A stretch of 6,582 bases of DNA from an uncultured Bacilli bacterium (GCA_947632355.1 CANROY010000052.1:1-6582); one strand, 5' to 3'. Positions 1 through 5,696 are shown, counted from the first letter of the stretch. Notes: generated by a model not told the origin, from the letters alone. Translations and numbers: made by a program.

Positions 1-473
1 TCTTGTTCTTCTTCATTTGTTACTCTATTGGTTAACTTTACTTTATTATTTCCATCCACGCTTGTTGCTATATTACTTGCTTCTATTTGATTTTGACCTT
101 CTTCAACATTCTCTACTCTCAAGTGTATCTCATAATCTACTCCTACTCCACATTCATTGGTTAATTTAAATGTATATGGTGTTGATGCTTGGCCTGTTTC
201 ATCTGTTACAGGGTAGGCATGATGTAGTGTTATTCCTTCACTTTCTTCTTTCATTTCTAGTTTTATACAATCTGTTCCTAATATATTGACTTCTCTTTCT
301 TCTTTATTGAGTTTTATATAAGCATAACTAAAAGACACTACTAGTAATAATATTGTTATACTTACTATACTCATTATGATTTCCAATCGCCTTTTGGGGT
401 TCTTTCTACTTTCTAATATACCCCCCCCCATTGGACGATTTTCAATGGTTGGGAGGTTTTCTATCTTTTTCAT
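1..473 (-). CDS. Candidate phase-variable membrane-anchored surface protein (partial, C-terminus off window)
   Basis: The frame is open from ATG at 473 to the window edge (157 codons), so the 3' end is missing. A GGAGGA ribosome site (481-486) lies 7 bases before the ATG. The product has a basic cytoplasmic N-terminus (KNPKRR, residues 24-29), one transmembrane segment (about 32-53, SIVSITILLLVVSFSYAY) and then an acidic, Thr/Asn/Glu-rich, probably beta-structured domain expected outside the cell. Cys69 and Cys108 could form a disulfide. Codons 15-18 (Met-Gly-Gly-Gly) are encoded by nine consecutive G (421-429). Losing or gaining one G brings a stop codon within a few codons. Ile is coded by ATA in 13 of 15 cases, unlike the ATT-rich neighbours, which suggests acquisition or different selection. 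I do not recognise a named family; the layout resembles anchored surface or pilin-like proteins, but that is only an impression. It probably has its own promoter (501-530). Confidence 0.85.
   Translation of the reverse strand, partial: MKKIENLPTIENRPMGGGILESRKNPKRRLEIIMSIVSITILLLVVSFSYAYIKLNKEEREVNILGTDCIKLEMKEESEGITLHHAYPVTDETGQASTPYTFKLTNECGVGVDYEIHLRVENVEEGQNQIEASNIATSVDGNNKVKLTNRVTNEEEQ
421..429 (-). repeat. Poly-G tract (G9) inside coding sequence, candidate slippage switch
   Basis: Nine consecutive C on the plus strand read as nine G in codons 15-18 of the minus-strand surface-protein gene. With 9 G the frame continues. With 8 G it meets TAG two codons after the tract (GTA TAT TAG). 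With 10 G it meets TAG after TAT ATT AGA AAG. Such tracts near the 5' end of surface-protein genes are the classic basis of slipped-strand phase variation. A run like this is conspicuous in sequence this AT-rich. The count could be off by one through sequencing error. Confidence 0.75.
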
Positions 474-500
474 TTTTATTTCCTCCTCTATCTTAAATTC

Positions 501-530
501 ATTTTAGCACACTTATAGCGTGTGTTTCAA
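501..530 (-). promoter_or_regulatory. Predicted sigma-A promoter of the surface-protein gene, extended -10
   Basis: On the minus strand, TTGAAA (-35, 525-530) is followed after 18 bases by TAAAAT (-10, 501-506), preceded by TGC in the extended -10 position. Transcription would start near 494, giving a leader of about 20 bases that contains the GGAGGA ribosome site. It lies directly after the stop codon of the upstream 238-residue gene, so the surface-protein gene is probably transcribed on its own. The spacer contains an inverted repeat, annotated separately. Confidence 0.6.
508..524. promoter_or_regulatory. Inverted repeat in the promoter spacer, possible operator
   Basis: CACAC (508-512) and GTGTG (520-524) are perfect inverted arms separated by 7 bases, and they fill the spacer between the -35 and -10 elements of the surface-protein promoter. 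Dyad symmetry at that place is typical of repressor sites, but no cognate regulator is visible here. It could also act as a weak hairpin after the 238-residue gene, although no U-run follows on the minus strand. Confidence 0.35.
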
Positions 531-533
531 TAT

Positions 534-1250
534 TTAATTTTTTGCTAATTCTTTAGTATAACTTTCTTCTAAAAGTTCTTTTGGTAAATTTGAATATGGA
601 ATTTTAATAGTTTTAACAAGATGACTCAATTCTTTTATTTTATTTTTATTCATTCTATTTAAAGCATCCACATAATTTAGTAAATAAAAGTTTTTATTAA
701 AAACATATTGTTCATAAAAACATCTTTTTTTATCTTCTATTCCTAATGTACAAATACTCTTGGCTAAATTGATTTCTAGATAAGCAGAAGCATCTTGTTG
801 TTCTATGAAATAGCAATAAAGAGATGGTTTACTTAAAATATTTTCATATTGCAAATAAAAATCAACAAGTTCTTGAGGATTTTTACAGGGAACAAAAAAA
901 GTATATTTGGTTCTTTTCTCATTAAAATTCATACGAAAGAAATCCTTATCAAAAATTTCTATGGCATTTTCTTTTTTAAGAACTCTATTTTGTTCTATGT
1001 CAATAATTAAATACTCTGATACACCCAGTTGCAATATAAAAAATGGTTTTGTATGCATTTGACAGATTTTCATATTTAAAACAGAATTGTATTTGGAAAA
1101 ATAAGGAACATTCTTTTTTAATAAAAGAATGAATTGATACCAAACGTTTTGTACTTCACTTGAATTTTCCATAACTTCTTCTAAAGTATATCCCTCTTTA
1201 TTTTCTAAAAACTGATTTAGTAAATCATTATAATTTTCGAAAACGTTCAT
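534..1250 (-). CDS. Hypothetical soluble protein, 238 residues
   Basis: I do not recognise this protein. It starts at ATG 1250, about 8 bases after a GAGAGG ribosome site, and ends in TAA at 534. There is no signal peptide, no transmembrane segment and no obvious nucleotide-binding or catalytic motif, so it is probably cytoplasmic. The composition is rich in aromatic residues, Lys and Asn, with what looks like mixed alpha/beta structure: amphipathic helices at the N-terminus (about 1-48), a strand-rich middle (about 60-125) and a helical C-terminus (about 185-238). It follows the yqxA-like gene after 43 bases, so it could be read through from the sporulation cluster. A plausible promoter of its own (1273-1302) argues it may be independent. 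In Bacillus subtilis this position after yqxA is taken by lepA, so it may mark the end of the conserved block. Codon use is ordinary for the window. Confidence 0.8.
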   Translation of the reverse strand: MNVFENYNDLLNQFLENKEGYTLEEVMENSSEVQNVWYQFILLLKKNVPYFSKYNSVLNMKICQMHTKPFFILQLGVSEYLIIDIEQNRVLKKENAIEIFDKDFFRMNFNEKRTKYTFFVPCKNPQELVDFYLQYENILSKPSLYCYFIEQQDASAYLEINLAKSICTLGIEDKKRCFYEQYVFNKNFYLLNYVDALNRMNKNKIKELSHLVKTIKIPYSNLPKELLEESYTKELAKN

Positions 1251-1272
1251 AGCCTGTATCCTCTCTATTTTT

Positions 1273-1302
1273 ATTTTAACGTATAAAACCTACTTATGTA
1301 AA
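1273..1302 (-). promoter_or_regulatory. Possible sigma-A promoter before the 238-residue gene
   Basis: On the minus strand, TTTACA (-35, 1297-1302, overlapping the last codons of the preceding gene) is followed after 18 bases by TAAAAT (-10, 1273-1278). Each hexamer has one mismatch to consensus, and the leader would be about 16 bases. Such matches arise easily in AT-rich DNA, so this is tentative. Confidence 0.35.
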
Positions 1303-1620
1303 TAAAGACTTTACGATATCAAAAAGACCTGTGATTCCTTTGGACATAAAATCTTCTACTCGACTACCAAGAAATATGGCCGTATCCGTGGTATGATTGC
1401 TATAATCCTTTTTTTCATCAAACACATAAGTATTTAAGTCAATGGGATTTCCATTCTTAACATCTTCTTCAAAACGCTTTATGCTTTCTTCTGTCATCGC
1501 CGTTTTTTTAGAAACTTTGGCTTCATAATAGCCACTTTCTAAAGCAATATACAAACTAATAAATAAAAGAAATAGTAAACTTAAAAGGCGAAGAAAAGGA
1601 TTTTTGTCTTTCTTTTTCAT
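1294..1620 (-). CDS. YqxA-like small membrane protein of the gpr-spoIIP sporulation cluster
   Basis: This 108-residue protein has a Lys-rich N-terminus (MKKKDK), one transmembrane segment (about residues 9-27), a charged extracytoplasmic middle and a C-terminal amphipathic helix (about 83-107, FLGSRVEDFMSKGITGLFDI onward). Its ATG (1620) overlaps the spoIIP stop in an ATGA arrangement. The AAAGGAG ribosome site lies inside the spoIIP end, 7 bases before the ATG, so the two are probably translationally coupled. In Bacillus subtilis spoIIP is followed by yqxA, a protein of about this size with one N-terminal membrane segment. Position, length and topology match, but I cannot confirm sequence homology by eye. 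A role with SpoIIP in the engulfing membrane is inference; the function of YqxA itself is not established as far as I know. Confidence 0.8.
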   Translation of the reverse strand: MKKKDKNPFLRLLSLLFLLFISLYIALESGYYEAKVSKKTAMTEESIKRFEEDVKNGNPIDLNTYVFDEKKDYSNHTTDTAIFLGSRVEDFMSKGITGLFDIVKSLFT

Positions 1621-2573
1621 TCAGTATCTCCTTTCACATATTGGTATAATGCATCTGCTAGAATCGTTAACGTATTATTGACTTCCGTTATTGTATTATA
1701 TTGTCCTCCAACTTCAATTAGAATAGCGTTAGGACTTAGATTTTGGTTGTAAATACCATTTACCCCACTTCCTCCTTTTAAAGAGATACCACGAGTAAGG
1801 GTTGGATATTTTTCTTTAATATACGCATCAATCGTTTCGGCCATTTGCTTATTTTTTTCATAATTCGGATGGTCTTTTCCAATCACAAATAAAATTTTGG
1901 CATACTTTTTATTTTCAATCGTAGTTGTCGTAACTTCGTAAGACATCGAATCTCTATGTAAATCAATAAAGTAGTTTAAAGTTGGATTTTTAGTCATCGC
2001 ATCTTCTAATAAAATTTTACTTGCTGCATAAGAATAGGAATACTTCCAACTATGAATTCGTAAAAGTTCTGCAATATCATTTGTTTCCACCATAGAAGGA
2101 ATTCCTAAATCATTTAAAGATTCTCTTAAAATATAGGAAGCCATTAAAACACTAGGCGTAATATTATAGGAAGCATTATTGCTTTTTTGATACCCTTCCG
2201 TTTGATGCGTATTATAAATATAAAGAATAGGTTCTGTTACGGTTGGGGTATAGGGGTCTTCTATATAGTCGGCTTCGATACCACTTACTTCTTCGCTTTC
2301 CTCTTCTTTTAACGAATCAATACCAAGTGTGTATTTTAATAAAAAGTTGGTACTATTTAGGTTTAGAATATCATAAAAAAGATTGGGTGCTTTTTTGGTA
2401 TTCAAATTATAACTCACAATATGATGAATAACGCTTTCATTATCCAACTTCACTAAAAAATGGTCATATAGGACTTGAAAAGCATAGAAAAAAGTAAAAA
2501 CAATAATCAGGAAACTAAAAAGAATTTTATACTTTAGTTTTAATCGCCTTTTGGCTTTTAATCTTTTTTTCAT
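1617..2573 (-). CDS. spoIIP: Stage II sporulation protein P, forespore-engulfment amidase/endopeptidase
   Basis: SpoIIP works with SpoIID and SpoIIM to degrade septal peptidoglycan so that the mother-cell membrane can engulf the forespore; the family has N-acetylmuramoyl-L-alanine amidase and endopeptidase activity. The N-terminus is strongly basic (KKRLKAKRRLKLKYK), followed by a membrane anchor at about residues 17-35. A linker with an acidic stretch (EEESEE, 90-95) leads to the catalytic domain (about 115-315). Signature motifs are YIYNTHQTEGY (118-128), DLHRDS (204-209), GVNGIYNQNLSPNAILIEVGG (270-290) and NT..EVN.T near the end. His123 and His206 are expected zinc ligands and Glu287 the likely catalytic residue, by analogy with amidase_3-fold enzymes. 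At 318 residues it is shorter than the roughly 400 of Bacillus subtilis, the loss being in the region before the catalytic domain. It starts at ATG 2573 with AAAGGAG ten bases upstream, and lies 73 bases after gpr, as in Bacillus. Confidence 0.95.
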   Translation of the reverse strand: MKKRLKAKRRLKLKYKILFSFLIIVFTFFYAFQVLYDHFLVKLDNESVIHHIVSYNLNTKKAPNLFYDILNLNSTNFLLKYTLGIDSLKEEESEEVSGIEADYIEDPYTPTVTEPILYIYNTHQTEGYQKSNNASYNITPSVLMASYILRESLNDLGIPSMVETNDIAELLRIHSWKYSYSYAASKILLEDAMTKNPTLNYFIDLHRDSMSYEVTTTTIENKKYAKILFVIGKDHPNYEKNKQMAETIDAYIKEKYPTLTRGISLKGGSGVNGIYNQNLSPNAILIEVGGQYNTITEVNNTLTILADALYQYVKGDTE

Positions 2574-2646
2574 AGTACCTATTCTCCTTTAGAATAAGTA
2601 TAAAATGGGAAAAAGAAAAAATCTGTCAAATTAAAGACAAATTTTT

Positions 2647-3384
2647 TTATTTTAGAAACAAAGTATTTAAACTATTCGCAATAATATTGGAAGAAGCATC
2701 TAATACTTCTTGGATGGTGGTTGTAGTGAAAAACTCTTTATTCGTTTCCCATACACAAGGAACTCCAATCGATAAGACCGGTATTTGAAATGTTTTTTTG
2801 GTAATTTCTTTAGAAGAATTTAAAACACTTCCAGGTATTATTCCTGTATCATTAATTTCGATCGCTTGATTTAAATAGGTTCTTTCTTTCGTTAATAAAG
2901 AATCAATCATAATAATTACATCAGGTTTTAAACTATGCACGACCATTTCAATTAATTTATAAGAACTGATTCCTGTTTTTTCCGTAACAGAAGGATTAAA
3001 CAAAGCAATTTTGGGAATGGTTAAAAAATCTTGATATTGATTCGTTGCAATCATTTTATCTGTTACAGAAACACCAAGAGAGTCCGCTAAAACATTTTTA
3101 TTTCCTAAACCAACTACTAATACTTTTTTATTGTTTTGGTATTTTTTTAGGAAAAACTTTAAAATACGTTCAACTTCTTTAGATAGAAGAGCTTGTTTTA
3201 ACAATAAGTTTTCATAGGTAAAAGAAAGGACAAAGTAGTCTCCTTCTTCTCTTTTCAATACTTTTTTATCTTCTTTAGTAACAATATAATGACTGGTTTT
3301 AAAAAAATTGGTCTTTTTTTCTTCTACTTTTATTTTCTTATTGATCTTTTCTAACCCAACATCTAAAAACAATTTTTGTTTCAT
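2647..3384 (-). CDS. gpr: Germination protease GPR, short form
   Basis: GPR degrades the small acid-soluble proteins that coat spore DNA, once germination begins. The family core is present: a beta-rich N-terminal part (KTSHYIVTKEDKKVLKREEG, 29-48), VVGLGN (90-95), AD-LG (100-104), NPSV..KTGI (130-139), KPDVIIMIDSL (153-163), NDTGIIPGS (178-186) and IPVLSIGVPCV (201-211). Asp101 and Asp161 match the two acidic residues proposed as catalytic in Bacillus megaterium GPR. At 245 residues it is far shorter than the roughly 370 of Bacillus. It begins almost at the mature N-terminus, so the propeptide is missing, and a block of about 70 residues after the GVP motif is absent while the final helix (TTIQEVLDASSNIIANSLNT) seems kept. 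It starts at ATG 3384 with AGGTGA six bases upstream, first in the gpr-spoIIP-yqxA-like cluster, after a sigma-G-like promoter. Confidence 0.93.
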   Translation of the reverse strand: MKQKLFLDVGLEKINKKIKVEEKKTNFFKTSHYIVTKEDKKVLKREEGDYFVLSFTYENLLLKQALLSKEVERILKFFLKKYQNNKKVLVVGLGNKNVLADSLGVSVTDKMIATNQYQDFLTIPKIALFNPSVTEKTGISSYKLIEMVVHSLKPDVIIMIDSLLTKERTYLNQAIEINDTGIIPGSVLNSSKEITKKTFQIPVLSIGVPCVWETNKEFFTTTTIQEVLDASSNIIANSLNTLFLK

Positions 3385-3401
3385 TTTGCTTCACCTATTT
3401 T

Positions 3402-3431
3402 TAGTATGGAAAATAATTTTTGGTTTCATTA
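3402..3431 (-). promoter_or_regulatory. Predicted forespore sigma-G promoter of gpr
   Basis: On the minus strand, TAATG (3427-3431) is followed after 18 bases by CATACTA (3402-3408). This fits the sigma-G pattern (GHATR, about 18 bases, CATAMTA-like) with one mismatch in the -35 element, and no good sigma-A pair is visible here. Bacillus gpr is transcribed in the forespore by sigma-F and sigma-G. The first transcribed base would lie near 3395, giving a very short leader. Confidence 0.5.
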
Positions 3432-3452
3432 CATAGAATTTTAGTAAAAGTC

Positions 3453-3481
3453 TTGCAAAAATGCTATTCTTTTGGTAGAAT
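3453..3481 (+). promoter_or_regulatory. Predicted sigma-A promoter of rpsT
   Basis: TTGCAA (-35, 3453-3458) and TAGAAT (-10, 3476-3481) are separated by exactly 17 bases. Transcription would start near 3488, about 23 bases before the rpsT ATG. The spacing and the position in the short divergent interval with gpr support it. Confidence 0.65.
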
Positions 3482-3510
3482 TGTTAATGAATTTAAGAAA
3501 GGAGATTAAT

Positions 3511-3774
3511 ATGCCTAATATTAAAAGTTCTAAAAAAGCAGTGAAAGTCATTGCCAAAAAAACAGATAATAATCATGAACTTAAAGCGAGAGTTAAAAAT
3601 TTAATTAAAAATACGGATATCGCAATTAAAGCAGGAGATAAAGAAACTGCAACTTCTTTATATAATGAAGTAAAGAAAAACATTGACCACGCTGTTAGTA
3701 AAGGTCTTGTTAAATTAAATACAGCGGCTAGACAAAAATCTAGATTAGCAAATAAAATTAAAGAAATGAAGTAA
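3511..3774 (+). CDS. rpsT: 30S ribosomal protein S20
   Basis: S20 is a helical primary-binding protein of the 30S subunit that binds the 5' domain of 16S rRNA. The 87-residue product has the family's usual length and motifs: the MPNIKSSKKAVK start, Lys-rich helices, and the C-terminal KGLVKLNTAARQKSRLANKI. ATG 3511 is chosen because a strong AAAGGAG ribosome site (3498-3504) lies 6 bases upstream and the protein begins as S20 proteins do. Longer in-frame starts from 3472 would place the promoter's -10 element inside the gene. It is divergent from gpr, an arrangement also found in Bacillus, has its own promoter, and ends in a terminator that overlaps its stop codon. Confidence 0.98.
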   Translation: MPNIKSSKKAVKVIAKKTDNNHELKARVKNLIKNTDIAIKAGDKETATSLYNEVKKNIDHAVSKGLVKLNTAARQKSRLANKIKEMK

Positions 3775-3800
3775 TCTATTCCTTGAGAACTTCATTTTTT
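3764..3800 (+). terminator. Rho-independent terminator of rpsT
   Basis: AAATGAAGT (3764-3772) pairs perfectly with ACTTCATTT (3789-3797). A 16-base loop can form a small inner TCT/AGA stem, and the T-run extends to 3800. The left arm contains the last codons of rpsT and the start of its TAA. The large loop and AT-rich stem suggest moderate strength. Confidence 0.6.
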
Positions 3801-3811
3801 AATGGTAAAAT
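3783..3811 (+). promoter_or_regulatory. Predicted sigma-A promoter of the transglutaminase gene, nested in the rpsT terminator
   Basis: TTGAGA (-35, 3783-3788) is followed after 17 bases by TAAAAT (-10, 3806-3811), preceded by TGG in the extended -10 position (3803-3805). Each hexamer has one mismatch to consensus. Transcription would start near 3818, leaving only about 9 bases before the ATG with GGTGA (3818-3822) as the ribosome site, so the leader is unusually short. Confidence 0.6.
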
Positions 3812-3826
3812 GAAATTGGTGATTCT

Positions 3827-4795
3827 ATGAAATTCTTAAAGAAAAACATTATTCCTTTTTTTTGTATCCTTTTGATTGGCATTGTTCTACTAAACGTGGA
3901 TGCTATTTCCGATTCTATTGCAAACTCTTTAGAAAGAAATCCAAGAGTTTTAGCAGAACCGGGGAATGTATATAAAAAGGATGATGATTTTATTTACGTA
4001 CAAAATACGGATGACTTTGTACCTTTAAGTTACAATGACATTTTAAATATTTATTATACGATTTTAAATAATGGGTATGAAAATTTTACTTTTTATTGTC
4101 CAAGTGAATACAAGGATTGTACAAAGGATGTTGCTGAAATTAGTAATAATCCTGAAACTTTATCGTATATAAGTAATTTTGTGCATCCCTTTAATAGTTT
4201 TTCGGATGATGAAAAATCCCCTACAACTACGGAAATTTATGAATCAGGAGAAATTAATATAAAGGTTCATTATTTATATACCGAAGAAGAAAAACAAACT
4301 TTAAATAAAAAAGTAAATGATGTTTTAAAAGAAGTGATTAAAACAAATATGAGTGATAAAGACAAAATAAAAGCCGTTCATGACTATATTATTGAACACT
4401 CAAAATATGATACCAATGACAAGTATCCAAACGATAATAATAAAGCAACAGGACCACTACTTTATGGATATGCAACGTGTAGTGGTTATACAGATGCCAT
4501 GGCTTTATTCTTAGAAAAACTAGGCATTAAAAATTTTAAAGTGGCAACAAAATTCATTAGCGAAGATACCGAAGGCCATATTTGGAATGCTGTTTTTCTA
4601 GAGAACAAGTGGCTTCATTTAGATTTAACTTGGGATGATCCTGTCGATACTTCTAAAAATGAAAACGAACGAAAAGATTATTTAGAATACAATTATTTCT
4701 TAATTACTACGAAAGAATTAGAAAAAGTAGATAAAGAAGGAGAAGTTGTTATTAAGGACCATTTGTTTAGTCCAAGAATTTATCCCGAATTATAA
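3827..4795 (+). CDS. Membrane-anchored or secreted transglutaminase-like protein
   Basis: This 322-residue protein has an N-terminal KFLKKN followed by a hydrophobic segment (about 8-24) ending in VDA, so it is either anchored by that helix or cleaved after Ala26; the rest should lie outside the membrane. The C-terminal half carries a transglutaminase-core (papain-like) domain: KIKAVHDYIIEHSKYD (180-195), catalytic Cys218 in YATCSGYTDAM, His251 in GHIWNAV and Asp266 in HLDLTWDDP. The triad is intact, so a peptidase or acyl-transfer activity is plausible; the substrate is unknown. The N-terminal region (about 45-150) has no recognised domain and contains Cys91 and Cys98, which could form a disulfide. 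The closest known group is the COG5279-type bacterial transglutaminase-like proteins. Its own promoter and converging neighbour make it a single-gene unit. The ribosome site GGTGA is only 4 bases from the ATG. Confidence 0.9.
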   Translation: MKFLKKNIIPFFCILLIGIVLLNVDAISDSIANSLERNPRVLAEPGNVYKKDDDFIYVQNTDDFVPLSYNDILNIYYTILNNGYENFTFYCPSEYKDCTKDVAEISNNPETLSYISNFVHPFNSFSDDEKSPTTTEIYESGEINIKVHYLYTEEEKQTLNKKVNDVLKEVIKTNMSDKDKIKAVHDYIIEHSKYDTNDKYPNDNNKATGPLLYGYATCSGYTDAMALFLEKLGIKNFKVATKFISEDTEGHIWNAVFLENKWLHLDLTWDDPVDTSKNENERKDYLEYNYFLITTKELEKVDKEGEVVIKDHLFSPRIYPEL

Positions 4796-4820
4796 AAAGT
4801 AATGCGAGCACATTACTTTT
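4795..4820. terminator. Bidirectional terminator between the transglutaminase gene and miaA
   Basis: AAAAGTAATG (4795-4804) and CATTACTTTT (4811-4820) form a perfect 10-bp stem with a 6-base loop. T-rich sequence follows on both strands (CTTTTT after 4820 on plus; TTTTTATA on minus). It takes in the last base of the transglutaminase TAA and all of the miaA TAA (4813-4815), so one element closes both converging units. Confidence 0.8.
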
Positions 4821-5691
4821 CTTTTTGCGAATCTATATAGTGTTTTACTTCCTCTATTGTTTTAGAAAAACAATCATAATCCACTGTAAACCATTGAACA
4901 CTCATTTGATTATTAAACCACGTATATTGTCTTTTTGCATATTTCCGAGAATTTTTTTGACATTCTTCGATTACTTCTTCTAAAGACTTTTCTCCACTAA
5001 AATATGGATAGAATTCTTTATATCCAATTCCCGTCATCAAGGGTTTGGTTTTAATGGAATGGTCATAAAACGGTTTTACTTCTTTCAAAAGAGGTTCTAC
5101 CATTTCTAAAAAACGTTCGTTTATTTTTTTATACAAAGTTTCTCGATCTGTTGTTAAACCAATAAAAAGAGTATCTGGATACAAAAGAACATTTTTATTG
5201 TTCGTAAACTCTTCTTGATTTTCTAGTTTTTGTAAAATACGAATCATTCGTTTACGATTATGCCTATCATAAGAAATTGAAGGAGAATACGCACTTATTT
5301 TGGCAATCAATTCTTCATTGCTTAACTCTTCATAATTAAACTTTTCTTTTTCTTCACTAAATTGATAATCAAAAAGAGCGGCTTTTAAATAAAGACCCGT
5401 TCCTCCAACGAAAATAGGAACTTTCCCTCTTCCTTTAATTTCTTCGATTTTTTTTCTGGCATCCTTTTGGTAATCATAAACAGTATAGTCTTCCTCTACT
5501 TTTTTTATGCTTAATAAGTGATGGGGAATACCTTCCATTTCTTCCTGTTTAATTTTGGCAGTTCCGACATCTAAACCTTCATAAATTTGCATCGAATCGG
5601 CATTAATAATTTCTCCGTTATATTGTTTAGCAAGTTCTATACTTAATTTTGTTTTTCCAACACCTGTTGGTCCTACAATGGCTAGAATCAC
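4813..5691 (-). CDS. miaA: tRNA dimethylallyltransferase (tRNA-A37 isopentenyltransferase)
   Basis: MiaA transfers the dimethylallyl group from DMAPP to N6 of adenosine-37 in tRNAs that read codons beginning with U, making i6A. Counting from the chosen start (292 residues), family motifs are the P-loop GPTGVGKT (7-14), NADSMQIY with catalytic Asp32 (30-37), VGTAK, IPHHLL (55-59 region), VGGTGLY (95-101), NRKRMIRILQ, GIGYKEF and the C-terminal YAKRQYTWFNNQ. I chose GTG 5691 because AGGTGA (5697-5702) lies 5 bases upstream. An in-frame GTG at 5700, directly after the stop of the preceding gene, would add only three residues and has no good ribosome site. Length is within the usual range. The ribosome site overlaps the TAG of the upstream gene, so the two are probably translationally coupled. 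Confidence 0.96.
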   Translation of the reverse strand: MILAIVGPTGVGKTKLSIELAKQYNGEIINADSMQIYEGLDVGTAKIKQEEMEGIPHHLLSIKKVEEDYTVYDYQKDARKKIEEIKGRGKVPIFVGGTGLYLKAALFDYQFSEEKEKFNYEELSNEELIAKISAYSPSISYDRHNRKRMIRILQKLENQEEFTNNKNVLLYPDTLFIGLTTDRETLYKKINERFLEMVEPLLKEVKPFYDHSIKTKPLMTGIGYKEFYPYFSGEKSLEEVIEECQKNSRKYAKRQYTWFNNQMSVQWFTVDYDCFSKTIEEVKHYIDSQKEK

Positions 5692-5696
5692 GCACT

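Noticed and set aside
385..397. A 13-base sequence shared with the start of spoIIP (AATCGCCTTTTGG)
   Set aside because: In both genes it encodes the Lys-Arg-Arg-Leu run before a membrane segment, so convergent coding explains it better than a repeat element.
501..530. The CACAC/GTGTG dyad as a terminator of the 238-residue gene
   Set aside because: Only a 5-bp stem with no T-run after it on the minus strand; its place between -35 and -10 fits an operator better.
2243..2431. Plus-strand open frame of 62 codons
   Set aside because: It lies wholly inside spoIIP on the opposite strand, has no ribosome site, and its composition is that of a shadow frame.
2597..2629. TTGACA and TATACT upstream of spoIIP as a sigma-A promoter
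   Set aside because: The hexamers are good, but the spacer is 21 bases, too long for sigma-A. I also found no convincing sigma-E pair, so spoIIP may rely on read-through from gpr or on a promoter I cannot see.
3472..3510. N-terminal extension of rpsT from a TTG start
   Set aside because: It would put the -10 element inside the gene and adds residues absent from S20 proteins; ATG 3511 has a strong ribosome site.
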